64,000 nt of DNA from JANOYY01 sp043720395. Its GTDB lineage: Bacteria; Actinomycetota; Acidimicrobiia; Acidimicrobiales; JANYDT01. The notes beneath the pieces are model-generated. The model ran no database searches. It was not told the DNA's origin and was given only the letters and a program-made list of their open reading frames with translations. This document shows, in pieces, positions 51,332 to 63,948 of the stretch. The stretch is taken from contig JAYSSR010000080.1 of the NCBI GenBank assembly GCA_043720395.1, positions 1 to 64,000 on the forward strand, given 5' to 3'. The first letter of the stretch is position 1, and each line of letters starts with the position of its first letter. The translations under genes were made by a program, and so were the position numbers.

Positions 51332-52940
51332 CGTCGAGCGTCTGCAGGTCGACCGCTCCGACGCGCCCCGGTCGTCGCTGCCGGAGGCCTACGCATCGCT
51401 CGACAAGGCTCACCCCAACAAGGCCCACCCCGACATAATGGCCAACGCCGACATGCCGAACCGGCCGACGCGCGTCCGGCGAAGCTTCGGCCGACGACTG
51501 CGACGCGGCCGCGATCGCTTCGGCCTCCGAGCCCAAGCCACCCTCACCCTCGCAGTCGGTGCATTGCTCGTGTCGGTCGCCGTGGCGACCCTCACCTACG
51601 TCGTGGCGCGCCGCAGCCTCGTTGCCGAACGTCGCTCCGTGGTTCAGCAACTCGTGTTCTCCGACGCCGCCGAAGTGCAAGCCGCCCTCTCACGGAGCGG
51701 TTCCAACGTGGCCGCACTGCTTCGGACGCAGAACCAACAGGACCTCTCCACCGTCCTCTTCGTCGACTCCGAGGTGTACACCAGCACCGAGTCGTTGAGC
51801 TCGAAGCGCATTCCCGACTCGCTGCGTGAACTCGTGTCACCCGGAGCGACGGTGAGCAAGGTCCCAACCGTGAGACCGGCCGGTGAATTCGCGTACCAGA
51901 TCGTGCAGCGATCCGGCCGAACGGAGCTGATCGTCGGCGTGCCACTCACCGCGCTCGACGCCGAGTTCTACGGGGTGGCGTCCCTCGCCGACGTGGAGAG
52001 CCGCCTCCGTTCGCTCGCCCGCACTCTCGCCATCGCTGCAGTGCTGTCGTCGGTCGGAGCTGCGCTCGTCGGACGCACCGTGATCCGCCGAGCCCTGCGT
52101 CCCCTCAGCGATGTCGCGTCAGGTGCCGCCGACATCTCAAGTGGGCGTCTCGACACCCGCCTCCCGCTGACCGGCGACGCCGACCTCGACCCGCTGCTCG
52201 CGTCGTTCAACGACATGGCGCAGACGCTCCAGGAGCGAATCGAACGCGAAGCGAGGTTCGCCTCCGACGTGAGCCACGAGCTGCGGACGCCACTCACCGC
52301 CTTGGTGACCGCCGCCCGTCTCCTCGATGGACGCCGCGACGAGCTCGGCGAACGGTCGCAGAAGACCCTCGACGTCCTCGTGACCCAGACCGCCCACTTC
52401 GAGCGACTCGTGCTCGACCTTCTTGAGATATCACGCTTCGACGCTGGCGCTGCAGAGCTGCACGCCGAGGTCGTCCAGTTGCCTGAGCTTGTGCGTGCAG
52501 TGATACGCGTCAACGGCTCCGACGCTGCGGTCGAATGGCTGGAGCTTGACCCGCCCGAGATGAGCGTCGACAAGCGTCGGGTGGAGCGGATGATCGCCAA
52601 CCTGCTGCAGAACGCCACGAACTACGGCGGCGGGGCAATTTCTGTTCGGCTGATGAACGCGCCGACCGACGAGGGTCGGGAGGGACCTAGACACATCCAA
52701 ATCGTCGTCGACGACGCGGGACCCGGAGTGCCGGAGACTGAGCGCACCGTGATCTTCGAGCGCTTCCGACGCGGCCAGTCGCATCAGCGCGCAACGTCCG
52801 CACCGAAGGGAACCGGGCTCGGACTCTCGTTAGTACGCGCGCATGCGAACCTGCACGGCGGAGACGTGTGGGTCGAGGATCGGCCTGGCGGCGGTGCCCG
52901 TTTCGTGGTCGATATCGCCGAGGGCGAGGTGCAGGAATGA
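51303..52940 (+). CDS. mtrB: Sensor histidine kinase, MtrB-like
   Basis: 545 residues from GTG 51303, overlapping mtrA by 29 bases; ATG 51438 is an alternative. Transmembrane helix LTLAVGALLVSVAVATLTYVV, an extracytoplasmic domain of about 120 residues, a second helix (LAIAAVLSSVGAALVG), HAMP, then the H-box SDVSHELRTPL (His325), N-box NLLQNATNYG and G-boxes DDAGPGVP and GTGLGLSL. Confidence 0.85.
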   Translation: MASGTGSSPDVERLQVDRSDAPRSSLPEAYASLDKAHPNKAHPDIMANADMPNRPTRVRRSFGRRLRRGRDRFGLRAQATLTLAVGALLVSVAVATLTYVVARRSLVAERRSVVQQLVFSDAAEVQAALSRSGSNVAALLRTQNQQDLSTVLFVDSEVYTSTESLSSKRIPDSLRELVSPGATVSKVPTVRPAGEFAYQIVQRSGRTELIVGVPLTALDAEFYGVASLADVESRLRSLARTLAIAAVLSSVGAALVGRTVIRRALRPLSDVASGAADISSGRLDTRLPLTGDADLDPLLASFNDMAQTLQERIEREARFASDVSHELRTPLTALVTAARLLDGRRDELGERSQKTLDVLVTQTAHFERLVLDLLEISRFDAGAAELHAEVVQLPELVRAVIRVNGSDAAVEWLELDPPEMSVDKRRVERMIANLLQNATNYGGGAISVRLMNAPTDEGREGPRHIQIVVDDAGPGVPETERTVIFERFRRGQSHQRATSAPKGTGLGLSLVRAHANLHGGDVWVEDRPGGGARFVVDIAEGEVQE

Positions 52941-53938
52941 GACGTGCTCTGCTCGGCGTTCTCGCGTTGACGCTGCTCGCCTCGTGTGGAATCCCTCTTG
53001 ACCCGTCACCTCGCACGATCTCGAAACGCGACGTCCCGGTTGCGCTCAGTGCCCCGAGGAGCACGTGGCGCGTCTATCTGTTCCAACAGGGTCAACTCGC
53101 AAGCGTTGATCGTGCGATCAGACTCTCCACCGACCGCCTCACGACCTTGAGCGCTGCGCTCGACGAGCTGCAAAAACCGGTGACCGCTTCCGAAGCGGCG
53201 GAGGGTTACGAGTCCGAGATGAACCTGCCGGAGAACAGGATCGAGGTGTCGGCGGTCGAGGGAAGGACCGTTACCGTCGATCTCCTTGATTCCCATTTGG
53301 AACAGGACGGTGCAAAGCTCGGCCAGGTCGTACTGACGCTCACCGAAGCGTCGGGTGTGACCCAGGTCGGGTTCGAGGTCCACGGCGCGCCACTCGTACC
53401 TGCCATAGTGCAAGACGGCGGCTACAACCCGAAGCCGACTCCGGCGACCCGTGACTACTACGACTACGTTCGCCTGGAGGAGATCGCCCGACTCTACTTC
53501 GTGCGTGACGGACGCCTCGTTGCCCTGCAGCGTCCAATTCGCGCCGCAGCCGACGACGACGAACCGGCTGACGTGACGGCGAATCGGTATCTTGCGGCCC
53601 TCGCTTCAGACGGACCGTCGGCGGTGCAGAAGCGCGTCGGTTACACGTCGTACGTCGGCGATCTGAATCCCGGACTGCTCTGTGTATCGAAGGAGCCGAT
53701 CGGCGAATGCATCTACCAGCTCCAGCTCGACGGTGCGTTCAGGCTGTTGAGCAGTTCGCAGCAGATGTTCGCGCTCGGCCAGCTGCTCTACACGCTTGAA
53801 GGCTGGCCCCGCGGTTCGCTCGGAGATGTCGAAGTCATCGTTGACGGGCGTGTTCTGGCTGCGGTGCCCACACCAGATGGTCCGGTTCGCAGCCCAGTCG
53901 ACAAAACGAAGTTCGAGTCGCTGCTGGCGTCGAGTTGA
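52937..53938 (+). CDS. lpqB: Lipoprotein with GerMN domains, short LpqB-like
   Basis: 333 residues. The start overlaps mtrB (ATGA). Signal peptide with lipobox LLASC (Cys at about residue 18). Two GerMN-like regions follow (TVTVDLLDSHLEQDG; GSLGDVEVIVDGRVL). Mycobacterial LpqB has about 580 residues with a C-terminal propeller, which is absent here. LpqB tunes MtrB in actinobacteria, and the three-gene order fits that. Confidence 0.75.
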   Translation: MRRALLGVLALTLLASCGIPLDPSPRTISKRDVPVALSAPRSTWRVYLFQQGQLASVDRAIRLSTDRLTTLSAALDELQKPVTASEAAEGYESEMNLPENRIEVSAVEGRTVTVDLLDSHLEQDGAKLGQVVLTLTEASGVTQVGFEVHGAPLVPAIVQDGGYNPKPTPATRDYYDYVRLEEIARLYFVRDGRLVALQRPIRAAADDDEPADVTANRYLAALASDGPSAVQKRVGYTSYVGDLNPGLLCVSKEPIGECIYQLQLDGAFRLLSSSQQMFALGQLLYTLEGWPRGSLGDVEVIVDGRVLAAVPTPDGPVRSPVDKTKFESLLASS

Positions 53939-54019
53939 GCCCCCAGGTTTGGGCACCCCCAGGCTGAGCCATTTGTCCCTTCTCGGAGCAATGCGCCACT
54001 GGTAGCCTTGACGCGTCCC

Positions 54020-54090
54020 TCGCGGGTCGTCCAACGGCAGGACAACTGGTTTTGGTCCAGTGAATGAGGGTTCGAGTCCTTCCCCGCGAA
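54020..54090 (+). tRNA. tRNA-Gln (anticodon TTG)
   Basis: Acceptor TCGCGGG (54020-54026) pairs CCCGCGA (54083-54089) with discriminator A90. D-arm GTCC...GGAC, anticodon stem ACTGG/CCAGT (54045-54049/54057-54061) with loop TTTTGGT and anticodon TTG at 54052-54054, T-arm GAGGG/CCTTC around TTCGAGT. No CCA is encoded. A TAGCCT box at 54003-54008 lies just upstream. Confidence 0.95.
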
Positions 54091-54124
54091 CTTCACCCCA
54101 GTCCGTCAATATCCCGAGGTTCTC

Positions 54125-55243
54125 GTGACTTCCAACGTGTCCGTCTCCGGCCGACCCCTTGCCGCCGTCGTCATGGCAGCGGGAGAGGGCAGCCGCATGA
54201 AGTCCGCCCGTCCGAAGCCGATCCACCGGTTGTGCGGACGTCCGATGGTCCTTCACGTGCTCGATGCCCTGGACGCTCTCCACCTCGAGAAGGCCGTTGT
54301 CGTGGTCGGGCACGGTGGCGAACGGGTCCGCAAGGCACTCATCGAAGAAGCCCCGACCGGCCTTGCGTTGGAGTTCGTGACCCAACACACGCAACGTGGA
54401 ACAGGCGACGCAGTGTCGGTGGCCCTCACGGCGTTCTCCGCAGGTGAACTCGACGACGAAGCCGACGGCGACATCATCGTGATGCCGGGCGATCAGCCCC
54501 TCTTCCGTCCCGAGACCCTCGCCGGGCTCGTGCATGCGCACGTCGCTTCTGAAGCTGCGGCGACCGTGCTGACGGCACTTGTCCACGATCCGACCGGACT
54601 CGGCAGGGTGGTCCGTGGCAAGGGCGATCGGGTCCGACGCATCGTTGAACACCGAGACGCGAATACGGAGCAACTCGCCATCAACGAGGTCAATACGTCG
54701 GTCTACGTGTTCAAGCGATCGCTGCTCGCACCGGCCCTACGCCGCCTCAGCCCCGAGAACAGCCAGGGCGAATACTACCTCACCGACGTCATCGAGGTCC
54801 TCTACGATGCTGGGTACAACGTCGTATCGCACGTTGTGGCCGACCGTTCCGAGGCCGACGGCGTCAACGACCGGGCTCAGCTGGCCCGAGCAGAGGCCGA
54901 GCTTCGGCGCCGCACGAACCTGCGCCTCATGGCCGCCGGCGTGTCGATGATGGACCCCGACCGTACCTACATCGACGCCACGGTGCAGATCGGTGCCGAC
55001 TCCACCGTGTTCCCGGGCTGCGTCCTGCAGGGCAACACGGTCATCGGTGCCGGGTGCGACATCGGGCCCGACACGCGCCTGATCGACTGCGAGGTCGGCG
55101 ACGGTGCGACCATCGAGTTCTCCGTCGGACGTCGCGCAACGATCGGCACCGATGCCTTCGTCGGCCCCTTCGCCGTCCTCGAACCGGGCAGTAAGGTGAT
55201 CTCCGGTCATCGGACCGGTGCACATGCCGTCGTTTCCAGCTGA
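54125..55243 (+). CDS. glmU: UDP-GlcNAc pyrophosphorylase, GlmU without full acetyltransferase domain
   Basis: 372 residues; bifunctional GlmU has 450-495. The uridylyltransferase part is complete (VVMAAGEGSRMKSARPKPIHRLCG, QHTQRGTGDAV, MPGDQPLF, INEVNTSVYVF). The left-handed beta-helix starts (YIDATVQIGADSTVFPG) but stops after GPFAVLEPGSKVISGHRTGA. The acetyltransferase active-site region, with the HLSYIGD-type His and GAGT..NYDG motifs, is missing. It should make UDP-GlcNAc from GlcNAc-1-P but not acetylate glucosamine-1-P. No frameshift is evident. prs follows 59 bases later, the usual order. Confidence 0.9.
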   Translation: MTSNVSVSGRPLAAVVMAAGEGSRMKSARPKPIHRLCGRPMVLHVLDALDALHLEKAVVVVGHGGERVRKALIEEAPTGLALEFVTQHTQRGTGDAVSVALTAFSAGELDDEADGDIIVMPGDQPLFRPETLAGLVHAHVASEAAATVLTALVHDPTGLGRVVRGKGDRVRRIVEHRDANTEQLAINEVNTSVYVFKRSLLAPALRRLSPENSQGEYYLTDVIEVLYDAGYNVVSHVVADRSEADGVNDRAQLARAEAELRRRTNLRLMAAGVSMMDPDRTYIDATVQIGADSTVFPGCVLQGNTVIGAGCDIGPDTRLIDCEVGDGATIEFSVGRRATIGTDAFVGPFAVLEPGSKVISGHRTGAHAVVSS

Positions 55244-55302
55244 CTAGTAGCTACGCCAACCCGCCCCGCCCCGCACCCGTACTGAGGAACTGAGGAGTCT
55301 CC

Positions 55303-56271
55303 GTGGAGTTCTCGCCGACGAAGCGTCTACAGCTCTATGCCGGCCGGTCACACCCCGAACTGGCCGATGAGGTTGCGGCACATCTCGGCGTGTCGCTCGG
55401 CAACCCGAACCTCGTCGATTTCGCGTCGGGCGAAATTCGCTGCCGGTTTGGTGAATCAATCCGAGGTGCCGATGTGTTCATCCTCCAGACGCACTCGCGC
55501 CCGAACGAGCACATCATGGAGCAGCTCATCATGATCGACGCTGCCAAGCGGGCGTCGGCGAAGCGGATCACGGCGGTCTGTCCCTATTTCGGCTACGCCC
55601 GTCAGGACCGCAAGTCCGACGGGCGCGAGCCGATCTCCGCGAAGCTGATGGCTGACATGCTCACGGTCGCCGGTGCCGACCGGGTCGTAAGTATCGACCT
55701 TCATTCGGGGCAGATTCAGGGCTTCTTCGACATCCCGGTGGACCATCTCACTGGCATGCCGGTGATCGTGAACCACCTCCGCTATGCGGTTGGTCCGGGT
55801 TGCGTCATTGTGTCCCCCGACTCCGGTCGGGTGAAGGTCGCGGAGCGGTTTGCGAAGCACCTTGATGCTGACGTGGCCTCGGTCTACAAGCGTCGATCAA
55901 TGTCGCAGGTCAACAGCGTTGAGGCGCTGGACATCATGGGCGAGGTGGCTGGACGGACCTGCGTGATCGTCGATGACATGGTCGACACCGCAGGAACCCT
56001 TTGCGCCGCGGCGGAGTTGCTCAAGAAGGCTGGCGCAACAGAGGTCTTTGCGGCGGTTACCCACGGGGTGCTGTCCGGGCCGGCGATCGATCGCATCAAG
56101 AACTCCGTGCTCACCAAGCTCGTGATCACGAACACGCTGCCGATGCCGTCGGAGAAGCAGTGCGACAAGATCGAGGTTCTGTCCGTGGCACCGCTGCTCG
56201 GCGACGCGATCTCCGCGGTGTTCGAAGACGCCTCCGTGAGCGAAATCTTCAACGGCGAGAACCAAAGCTGA
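55303..56271 (+). CDS. prs: Ribose-phosphate pyrophosphokinase
   Basis: 322 residues. YFGYARQDRKSDGREPIS (ATP flap), VSIDLHSGQIQGFFDIPVDHL and the PRPP loop VIVDDMVDTAGTLCAAA are complete. It makes PRPP for nucleotides, His and Trp. GTG 55303 is preceded by a GAGGAG ribosome site, so it is not leaderless. Confidence 0.96.
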   Translation: MEFSPTKRLQLYAGRSHPELADEVAAHLGVSLGNPNLVDFASGEIRCRFGESIRGADVFILQTHSRPNEHIMEQLIMIDAAKRASAKRITAVCPYFGYARQDRKSDGREPISAKLMADMLTVAGADRVVSIDLHSGQIQGFFDIPVDHLTGMPVIVNHLRYAVGPGCVIVSPDSGRVKVAERFAKHLDADVASVYKRRSMSQVNSVEALDIMGEVAGRTCVIVDDMVDTAGTLCAAAELLKKAGATEVFAAVTHGVLSGPAIDRIKNSVLTKLVITNTLPMPSEKQCDKIEVLSVAPLLGDAISAVFEDASVSEIFNGENQS

Positions 56272-56293
56272 CCCTCCGCTTACGGCAGTCGGC

Positions 56294-57316
56294 TCAGTGG
56301 CAGATCGCTGAACCGGAATCGTTAAAGGTGGTCGAGCCCGGCTCGGGTACGAACGTCCACGCGTAGGCCGACCGTTGGAGTTCAAGTCGCAGGTACCCGA
56401 ACCCGGCCGACCGCACGACGCTGTTCGGCTGTGTGTTCGTGGTCGGATAGGTGTTCCGTCCACCGGTTCCAACGATGAACTCGCGCATTGATGTCGGATC
56501 AGCCGTCGTGTCGCCGCGCTGAGGGTCGAAGCGTTCGTAGTTGTGTTCATGCCCGTTCAGCACGATGTCGGCATTGGCGGTTGCGAGGAGATCCCAGATC
56601 GGACGCATGAACGTGCTGCCTCCACGCTGTGACGACGTGAAGTGTGGGTGGTGCCAGATCGCAAGGACACACGGGCGGGTGTTCGCTGCGAGATCGGCCG
56701 AAAGCCATGCGTACTGAGCACTTGGTGCGTCGCACCCTCCGATCAGGGCGCAGTTGGAGTTCACCACCACGAGGTGCCACGACTCCGAAAGATCGACGCT
56801 GTACCAGCCGTTCGGCGGATGTGCCGCCGCTCCGAAATAGTTGAAATAGCCCGCTGCGTTGGCGGTGCCATACTCATGGTTGCCGACGGCCGGAATCGTC
56901 TTCGCCTTGACTCGGCCGTAGGTCAGGTTATATGCGGTGTCGAACGCAGTCGGCGCGCCGACTTCGTACTGAAGATCGCCGAGCGCAAGGAACCAGTTGA
57001 CGCGGGCATCGGCGACGATCTGGTCGCTGACCTCCTTGGAACGACATGCCAGGAGCGTCGTGGTACTGCCGGGTTGGCACGAGAGGTCTCCCGCGGCGGC
57101 CAACGTCGCTTCGACGGCTGGTGCGGCTGGGGCTGCTCCGCGTGGCTGGCTCGGCAGCGACGAAACAGTCGGGGCGGGTCCTCGGGTCGAGGTGAACCCC
57201 GGTGCCACCGGTGCAGGCTGTCGGGCCGCCCTGACCCGCGAAGCGCCGACCAGTGCGCTCAGAAGGCACAAACAAACAGCAGTCAGCAACTTTAAGCGGA
57301 CGCGGCCGGATCGCAT
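56294..57316 (-). CDS. Secreted metallophosphoesterase (purple acid phosphatase-like)
   Basis: 340 residues from ATG 57316, with a signal peptide (LLTAVCLCLLSALVG). Calcineurin-type metal motifs in order: AAGDLSC, LALGDLQYE, VGNHEYG, IWHHPHF and NGHEHNYERF. It is probably exported and active on phosphate esters. It sits opposite to its neighbours between prs and rplY, which are often adjacent in actinobacteria, so it may be an insertion. Confidence 0.87.
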   Translation of the reverse strand: MRSGRVRLKLLTAVCLCLLSALVGASRVRAARQPAPVAPGFTSTRGPAPTVSSLPSQPRGAAPAAPAVEATLAAAGDLSCQPGSTTTLLACRSKEVSDQIVADARVNWFLALGDLQYEVGAPTAFDTAYNLTYGRVKAKTIPAVGNHEYGTANAAGYFNYFGAAAHPPNGWYSVDLSESWHLVVVNSNCALIGGCDAPSAQYAWLSADLAANTRPCVLAIWHHPHFTSSQRGGSTFMRPIWDLLATANADIVLNGHEHNYERFDPQRGDTTADPTSMREFIVGTGGRNTYPTTNTQPNSVVRSAGFGYLRLELQRSAYAWTFVPEPGSTTFNDSGSAICH

Positions 57317-57413
57317 CTGAGTCCTGGGATTGTGGGTGTCAGCTATGATGTTCCACTTCATCGGCTCGGTTGGCCGGAAACTCAACCGCAGCACACCTCG
57401 CAAGGATACCGAC

Positions 57414-57704
57414 ATGGCCGACATCACGCTCGAAGCACAGCTCCGCACCGATACGGGTTCCCGGCCCGCCGGACGTCTCCGTGCGACCGGACGGATCCCC
57501 GGCATCGTGTACGGCAAGGGCGTCGAGGCGTTTGGTGTCTCGCTTGATCACCGCGAGGTCCGTAACACCTTCAACCATGCGGAGAATCGCCTCGTCGAGT
57601 TTTCGTTGGTTGTCGATGGCGTTCCCCACAAGGTGAAGATCCAGGACATCCAGCGCGATCCGGTGAAGGGCACCGCTGCGCATATCGACTTCCGGACCGT
57701 CTGA
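57414..57704 (+). CDS. rplY: 50S ribosomal protein bL25 (short form)
   Basis: 96 residues. LEAQLRTDTGSRPAGRLRA, IPGIVYGKG and VKIQDIQRDPVKGTAAHIDF are the 5S-rRNA-binding domain. Many actinobacteria have a 200-residue CTC form with a C-terminal TL5 domain, which is absent here. ATG 57414 follows AAGGA. pth begins 40 bases later. Confidence 0.93.
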   Translation: MADITLEAQLRTDTGSRPAGRLRATGRIPGIVYGKGVEAFGVSLDHREVRNTFNHAENRLVEFSLVVDGVPHKVKIQDIQRDPVKGTAAHIDFRTV

Positions 57705-57744
57705 CCGGTCCCTGCTCGGTCGGCACCGGCCGATCGTTGTTTCG

Positions 57745-58356
57745 ATGGCCTTTCGCGCTTCAACCCGGTCAGGCACGCCCGCTCGCGCGCTGATCGTTGG
57801 GTTGGGCAACCCCGGAGCTGAGTACGCTGGCACGCGCCACAACGTGGGGGTCGAAGTGATCGAGGCGCTCGCTCGCCGTCATGGCGGGTCACTGAAGATG
57901 TCGACGCGTGAACGCGCGATGGTCGCCGAATGTCGGATTGGCACGGGGCGCGTGGCTCTGGCCTTTCCGCAGACGTACATGAACCTGTCCGGCGAGTCCG
58001 TGCATCTTTTGGTGGCGCGACACGGCATTGTCGACGTTGCCAGCCTGATTGTTGTTCACGACGAACTTGACCTGCCACGCGGGCGGGTAAAGCTCAAGGT
58101 CGGTGGCGGCGTCGCGGGCCACAACGGTCTGAAGTCGATCCAAGCGCACGTCGGGTCGCCAGATTTCATCCGGGTGCGTCTTGGCATCGGGCGTCCGCCG
58201 AGTTCACAAGCGGGTGCTGATTTCGTGCTTCGACGGCCGGGCAAAGCCGAGCGAATTGAACTCGATGTCGCGGTGCAGATCGCCACCGACGCAGTGGAAT
58301 CAATCCTCGACTTCGGGATCGACCGGGCGATGAACGACGTCAACACTCGTCCCTGA
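57745..58356 (+). CDS. pth: Peptidyl-tRNA hydrolase
   Basis: 203 residues. VGLGNPGAEYAGTRHNVG contains the catalytic His; PQTYMNLSGE, VHDELDLPRGRVKLKVGG and GHNGLKSI follow. It frees tRNA from stalled peptides. The order rplY-pth is standard. Confidence 0.95.
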   Translation: MAFRASTRSGTPARALIVGLGNPGAEYAGTRHNVGVEVIEALARRHGGSLKMSTRERAMVAECRIGTGRVALAFPQTYMNLSGESVHLLVARHGIVDVASLIVVHDELDLPRGRVKLKVGGGVAGHNGLKSIQAHVGSPDFIRVRLGIGRPPSSQAGADFVLRRPGKAERIELDVAVQIATDAVESILDFGIDRAMNDVNTRP

Positions 58357-58401
58357 GGTGGTCCGGTAGATTTCGCGCGTCGCCCGACTTGGAGGTACGC
58401 C

Positions 58402-59238
58402 GTGATCAGTTCCCTGTTTTGCCGCTGTCCGCGTAGAGCCCGGACGGCCGTTCTCTGTGCGTTGACCGTCGTTCTCGGTGTCGGTGTCGGTCTTGGCGTT
58501 CCGGTGCCAGCCCAGACCGTCGTCGGGACCCTGTCGACGATCACCACGATCGTGAACATCCCCGGTCAACTCCCGAATGGCGTCACCGGTTACCGCGTTG
58601 AATACGACTGCAACTCCATGCCGGGATACCAGGACGGACTGATCTCCGTCGCGACCTTTCCGACCACCGGCGGAACCGTGTCACCGCAGTTTCGGCTTGC
58701 GTCCACGACGTCGTGCAAGTTCCGACTGTTCGTGCTCGGGACCGGTGTCCGATCGATCTTTGGCAACGCGGTTTACATCGGGGGCGCGCCACGAGCAATC
58801 ACGTATCCGACCTTGGTCAATGGGGTCACCTACGACGCCAACACCGTGATCGAGACGGAACCAGTTGCGGTCATCGTTGGCACCACCGTGATCTTCGGCG
58901 CGTTTCCCATTGCGCCGACCACGACGATAGCGGCAGCAACAACGACGACGACCAGCACGACGCGGCCACCGACAACGACGGTTGCGCCGACCACCACCCG
59001 GTCACCCACAACGACCACGTCCAACCAACCAGTGGCTCCACCGACAAGCTCGGCACCGGCCCCAGTCTTCGTCGTCGCTCACGTGCGTGTCGGGCGCCTG
59101 AACTACGTTGCTTTCGCGTCTAAGACGTGCTCGTCACGAGTCATTCTCCACAAGAGCGGTTCAACCCTCAGGCGTTGTGCAACCGCCAGCCAGGCAAGGG
59201 TGATAACGCGCCGCTACGGCAGCCTGCCGCCGAACTAG
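58402..59238 (+). CDS. Secreted protein with Thr-rich segment
   Basis: 278 residues, not recognised. GTG 58402 follows GGAGG. A hydrophobic leader (VLCALTVVLGVGVGLGV) leads to a compact domain with paired Cys (DCNSMPGYQDG; TSCKFRLFVLG), a low-complexity TTT/PTTTT stretch (about 172-215) typical of exposed linkers, and a short C-terminal domain with two Cys. It could be wall-associated. Confidence 0.65.
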   Translation: MISSLFCRCPRRARTAVLCALTVVLGVGVGLGVPVPAQTVVGTLSTITTIVNIPGQLPNGVTGYRVEYDCNSMPGYQDGLISVATFPTTGGTVSPQFRLASTTSCKFRLFVLGTGVRSIFGNAVYIGGAPRAITYPTLVNGVTYDANTVIETEPVAVIVGTTVIFGAFPIAPTTTIAAATTTTTSTTRPPTTTVAPTTTRSPTTTTSNQPVAPPTSSAPAPVFVVAHVRVGRLNYVAFASKTCSSRVILHKSGSTLRRCATASQARVITRRYGSLPPN

Positions 59239-59297
59239 GTCGATTCTGCTGACGCAGTAAATCGAGAGGTCCTGCACGGCAGGTACCCTCGACTGAA

Positions 59298-62768
<3,471 letters not shown>

Positions 62769-62820
62769 CGCGAAATTTCGGATTGCATCGGTCGCCGCAA
62801 TGGCTAGGTTCTCCGGCCCT

Positions 62821-63840
62821 ATGGAACCGAACGAACGGCAGTTGGTGACAATCGAGGAAGTGGCGGACGTGGTCGCGATCGCGGATGCCGACGCCATCGA
62901 AGCGGTGCACGTCCGCGGCTGGACAGTCGTCGCGAAGAAGGGGCAGTTCCGCGTCGGCGAACGATGCGTCTACATCGAGATCGACGCTGCGCTTCCGCTA
63001 AGCGACGACCGATTCGCCTTCCTTGAACCTCGGGGTGCCAAGACGGACATCGACGGCTCACGTATCCATGTGCTGAAGACGGCGCGTCTCCGAGGTGTGT
63101 ACTCGCAGGGCCTCGTGCTCCCGATCGATCAGTTCCCGGAGCTAATCGCGGCCGAGCCGGGCGCAGATCTCGCTGTAGTCCTCGGGATCAAGAAGTACGA
63201 GCCACCACTTCCCGCCGGACTTGGAGGCGACCAGGTCGGTGCGTTCCCAACGTCGTTGGCCCGTAAGACCGACGCCGAACGCGCTCAGAACCTCGTCCAG
63301 ATCTGGCCGGAGCTGCTTGCGGCCGGACCGTGGATTGCAACGGAAAAGCTCGACGGCACCTCGCTCACGGTGATCAACGACGGGGGAGAGCTGCGCGTCT
63401 GCGGACGGAACTGGGAACTGCGTGATGGTCCCAACGTCTACTGGGAAGCGGTCCGCTCGACGGGCGCAGAGCACCATCTCCTATCCGGCGAGGTCCTCCA
63501 GGCGGAGGTCTACGGAGAAGGTATTCAAGCCAACCCGCTTCGGGTTCGAGGTCGCCGTGTTGGCGTCTTCGGGTTCTTCCGGGGCCTTGACGCGGTGCCT
63601 CGCGAGGAGTGGCCGGAGTGGCTTCGGCCGCTGGCCGTGCCGGTCTACAAGGGCCTCGAACTGCCGGACACCGTCGATGCGGCGCTCATCCAGGTGGACG
63701 GGCTCGCCTCGCTGGTCAATCCGCAGCGCCGAAGCGAGGGCGTCGTCTGGGCTCGGCCGTCGGGCAAGGGTTTGCAGGAACTCGAGTGGCGTTCCATCTT
63801 CAAGGTGATCTCGAACGCCTACCTGGTGAAGCAGGGCTGA
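62821..63840 (+). CDS. Rnl5-type RNA ligase (DraRnl-like)
   Basis: 339 residues. It opens with an OB-like domain (LVTIEEVADVVAIADADAIE; VYIEIDAALPL), then the nucleotidyltransferase motif I ATEKLDGTSLT with nucleophile Lys176, motif GLEL..., FGFFRG and VVWARPSGK as later motifs. This is the layout of Deinococcus DraRnl, which seals 3'-OH/5'-P nicks in RNA-containing duplexes. ATG 62821 is preferred to 62800 since TAGGTT (62805-62810) precedes it by ten bases. Confidence 0.85.
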   Translation: MEPNERQLVTIEEVADVVAIADADAIEAVHVRGWTVVAKKGQFRVGERCVYIEIDAALPLSDDRFAFLEPRGAKTDIDGSRIHVLKTARLRGVYSQGLVLPIDQFPELIAAEPGADLAVVLGIKKYEPPLPAGLGGDQVGAFPTSLARKTDAERAQNLVQIWPELLAAGPWIATEKLDGTSLTVINDGGELRVCGRNWELRDGPNVYWEAVRSTGAEHHLLSGEVLQAEVYGEGIQANPLRVRGRRVGVFGFFRGLDAVPREEWPEWLRPLAVPVYKGLELPDTVDAALIQVDGLASLVNPQRRSEGVVWARPSGKGLQELEWRSIFKVISNAYLVKQG

Positions 63841-63863
63841 GACGACGAGTCGCTGCGCGCAGC

Positions 63864-63918
63864 CGATTGGCAGATCTGCAGCGCGTATGGGCTGCCAATC
63901 GACTGCATATCTGCCAAT
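63864..63918. repeat. Mutually exclusive hairpins
   Basis: CGATTGGCAG (63864-63873) pairs CTGCCAATCG (63892-63901). The same left side, ATTGGCAGATCTGCAG (63866-63881), also pairs CTGCATATCTGCCAAT (63903-63918) with one mismatch. The two cannot form together. It follows the RNA ligase gene by 23 bases. Confidence 0.7.
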
Positions 63919-63948
63919 GGATTCGGACACCGGGAAATACGGGTTGGG

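Noticed and set aside
58921..59040. Minus-strand Val-rich frame at the ACC/ACG run
   Set aside because: It is the complement of the Thr-rich coding repeat in the secreted protein gene.
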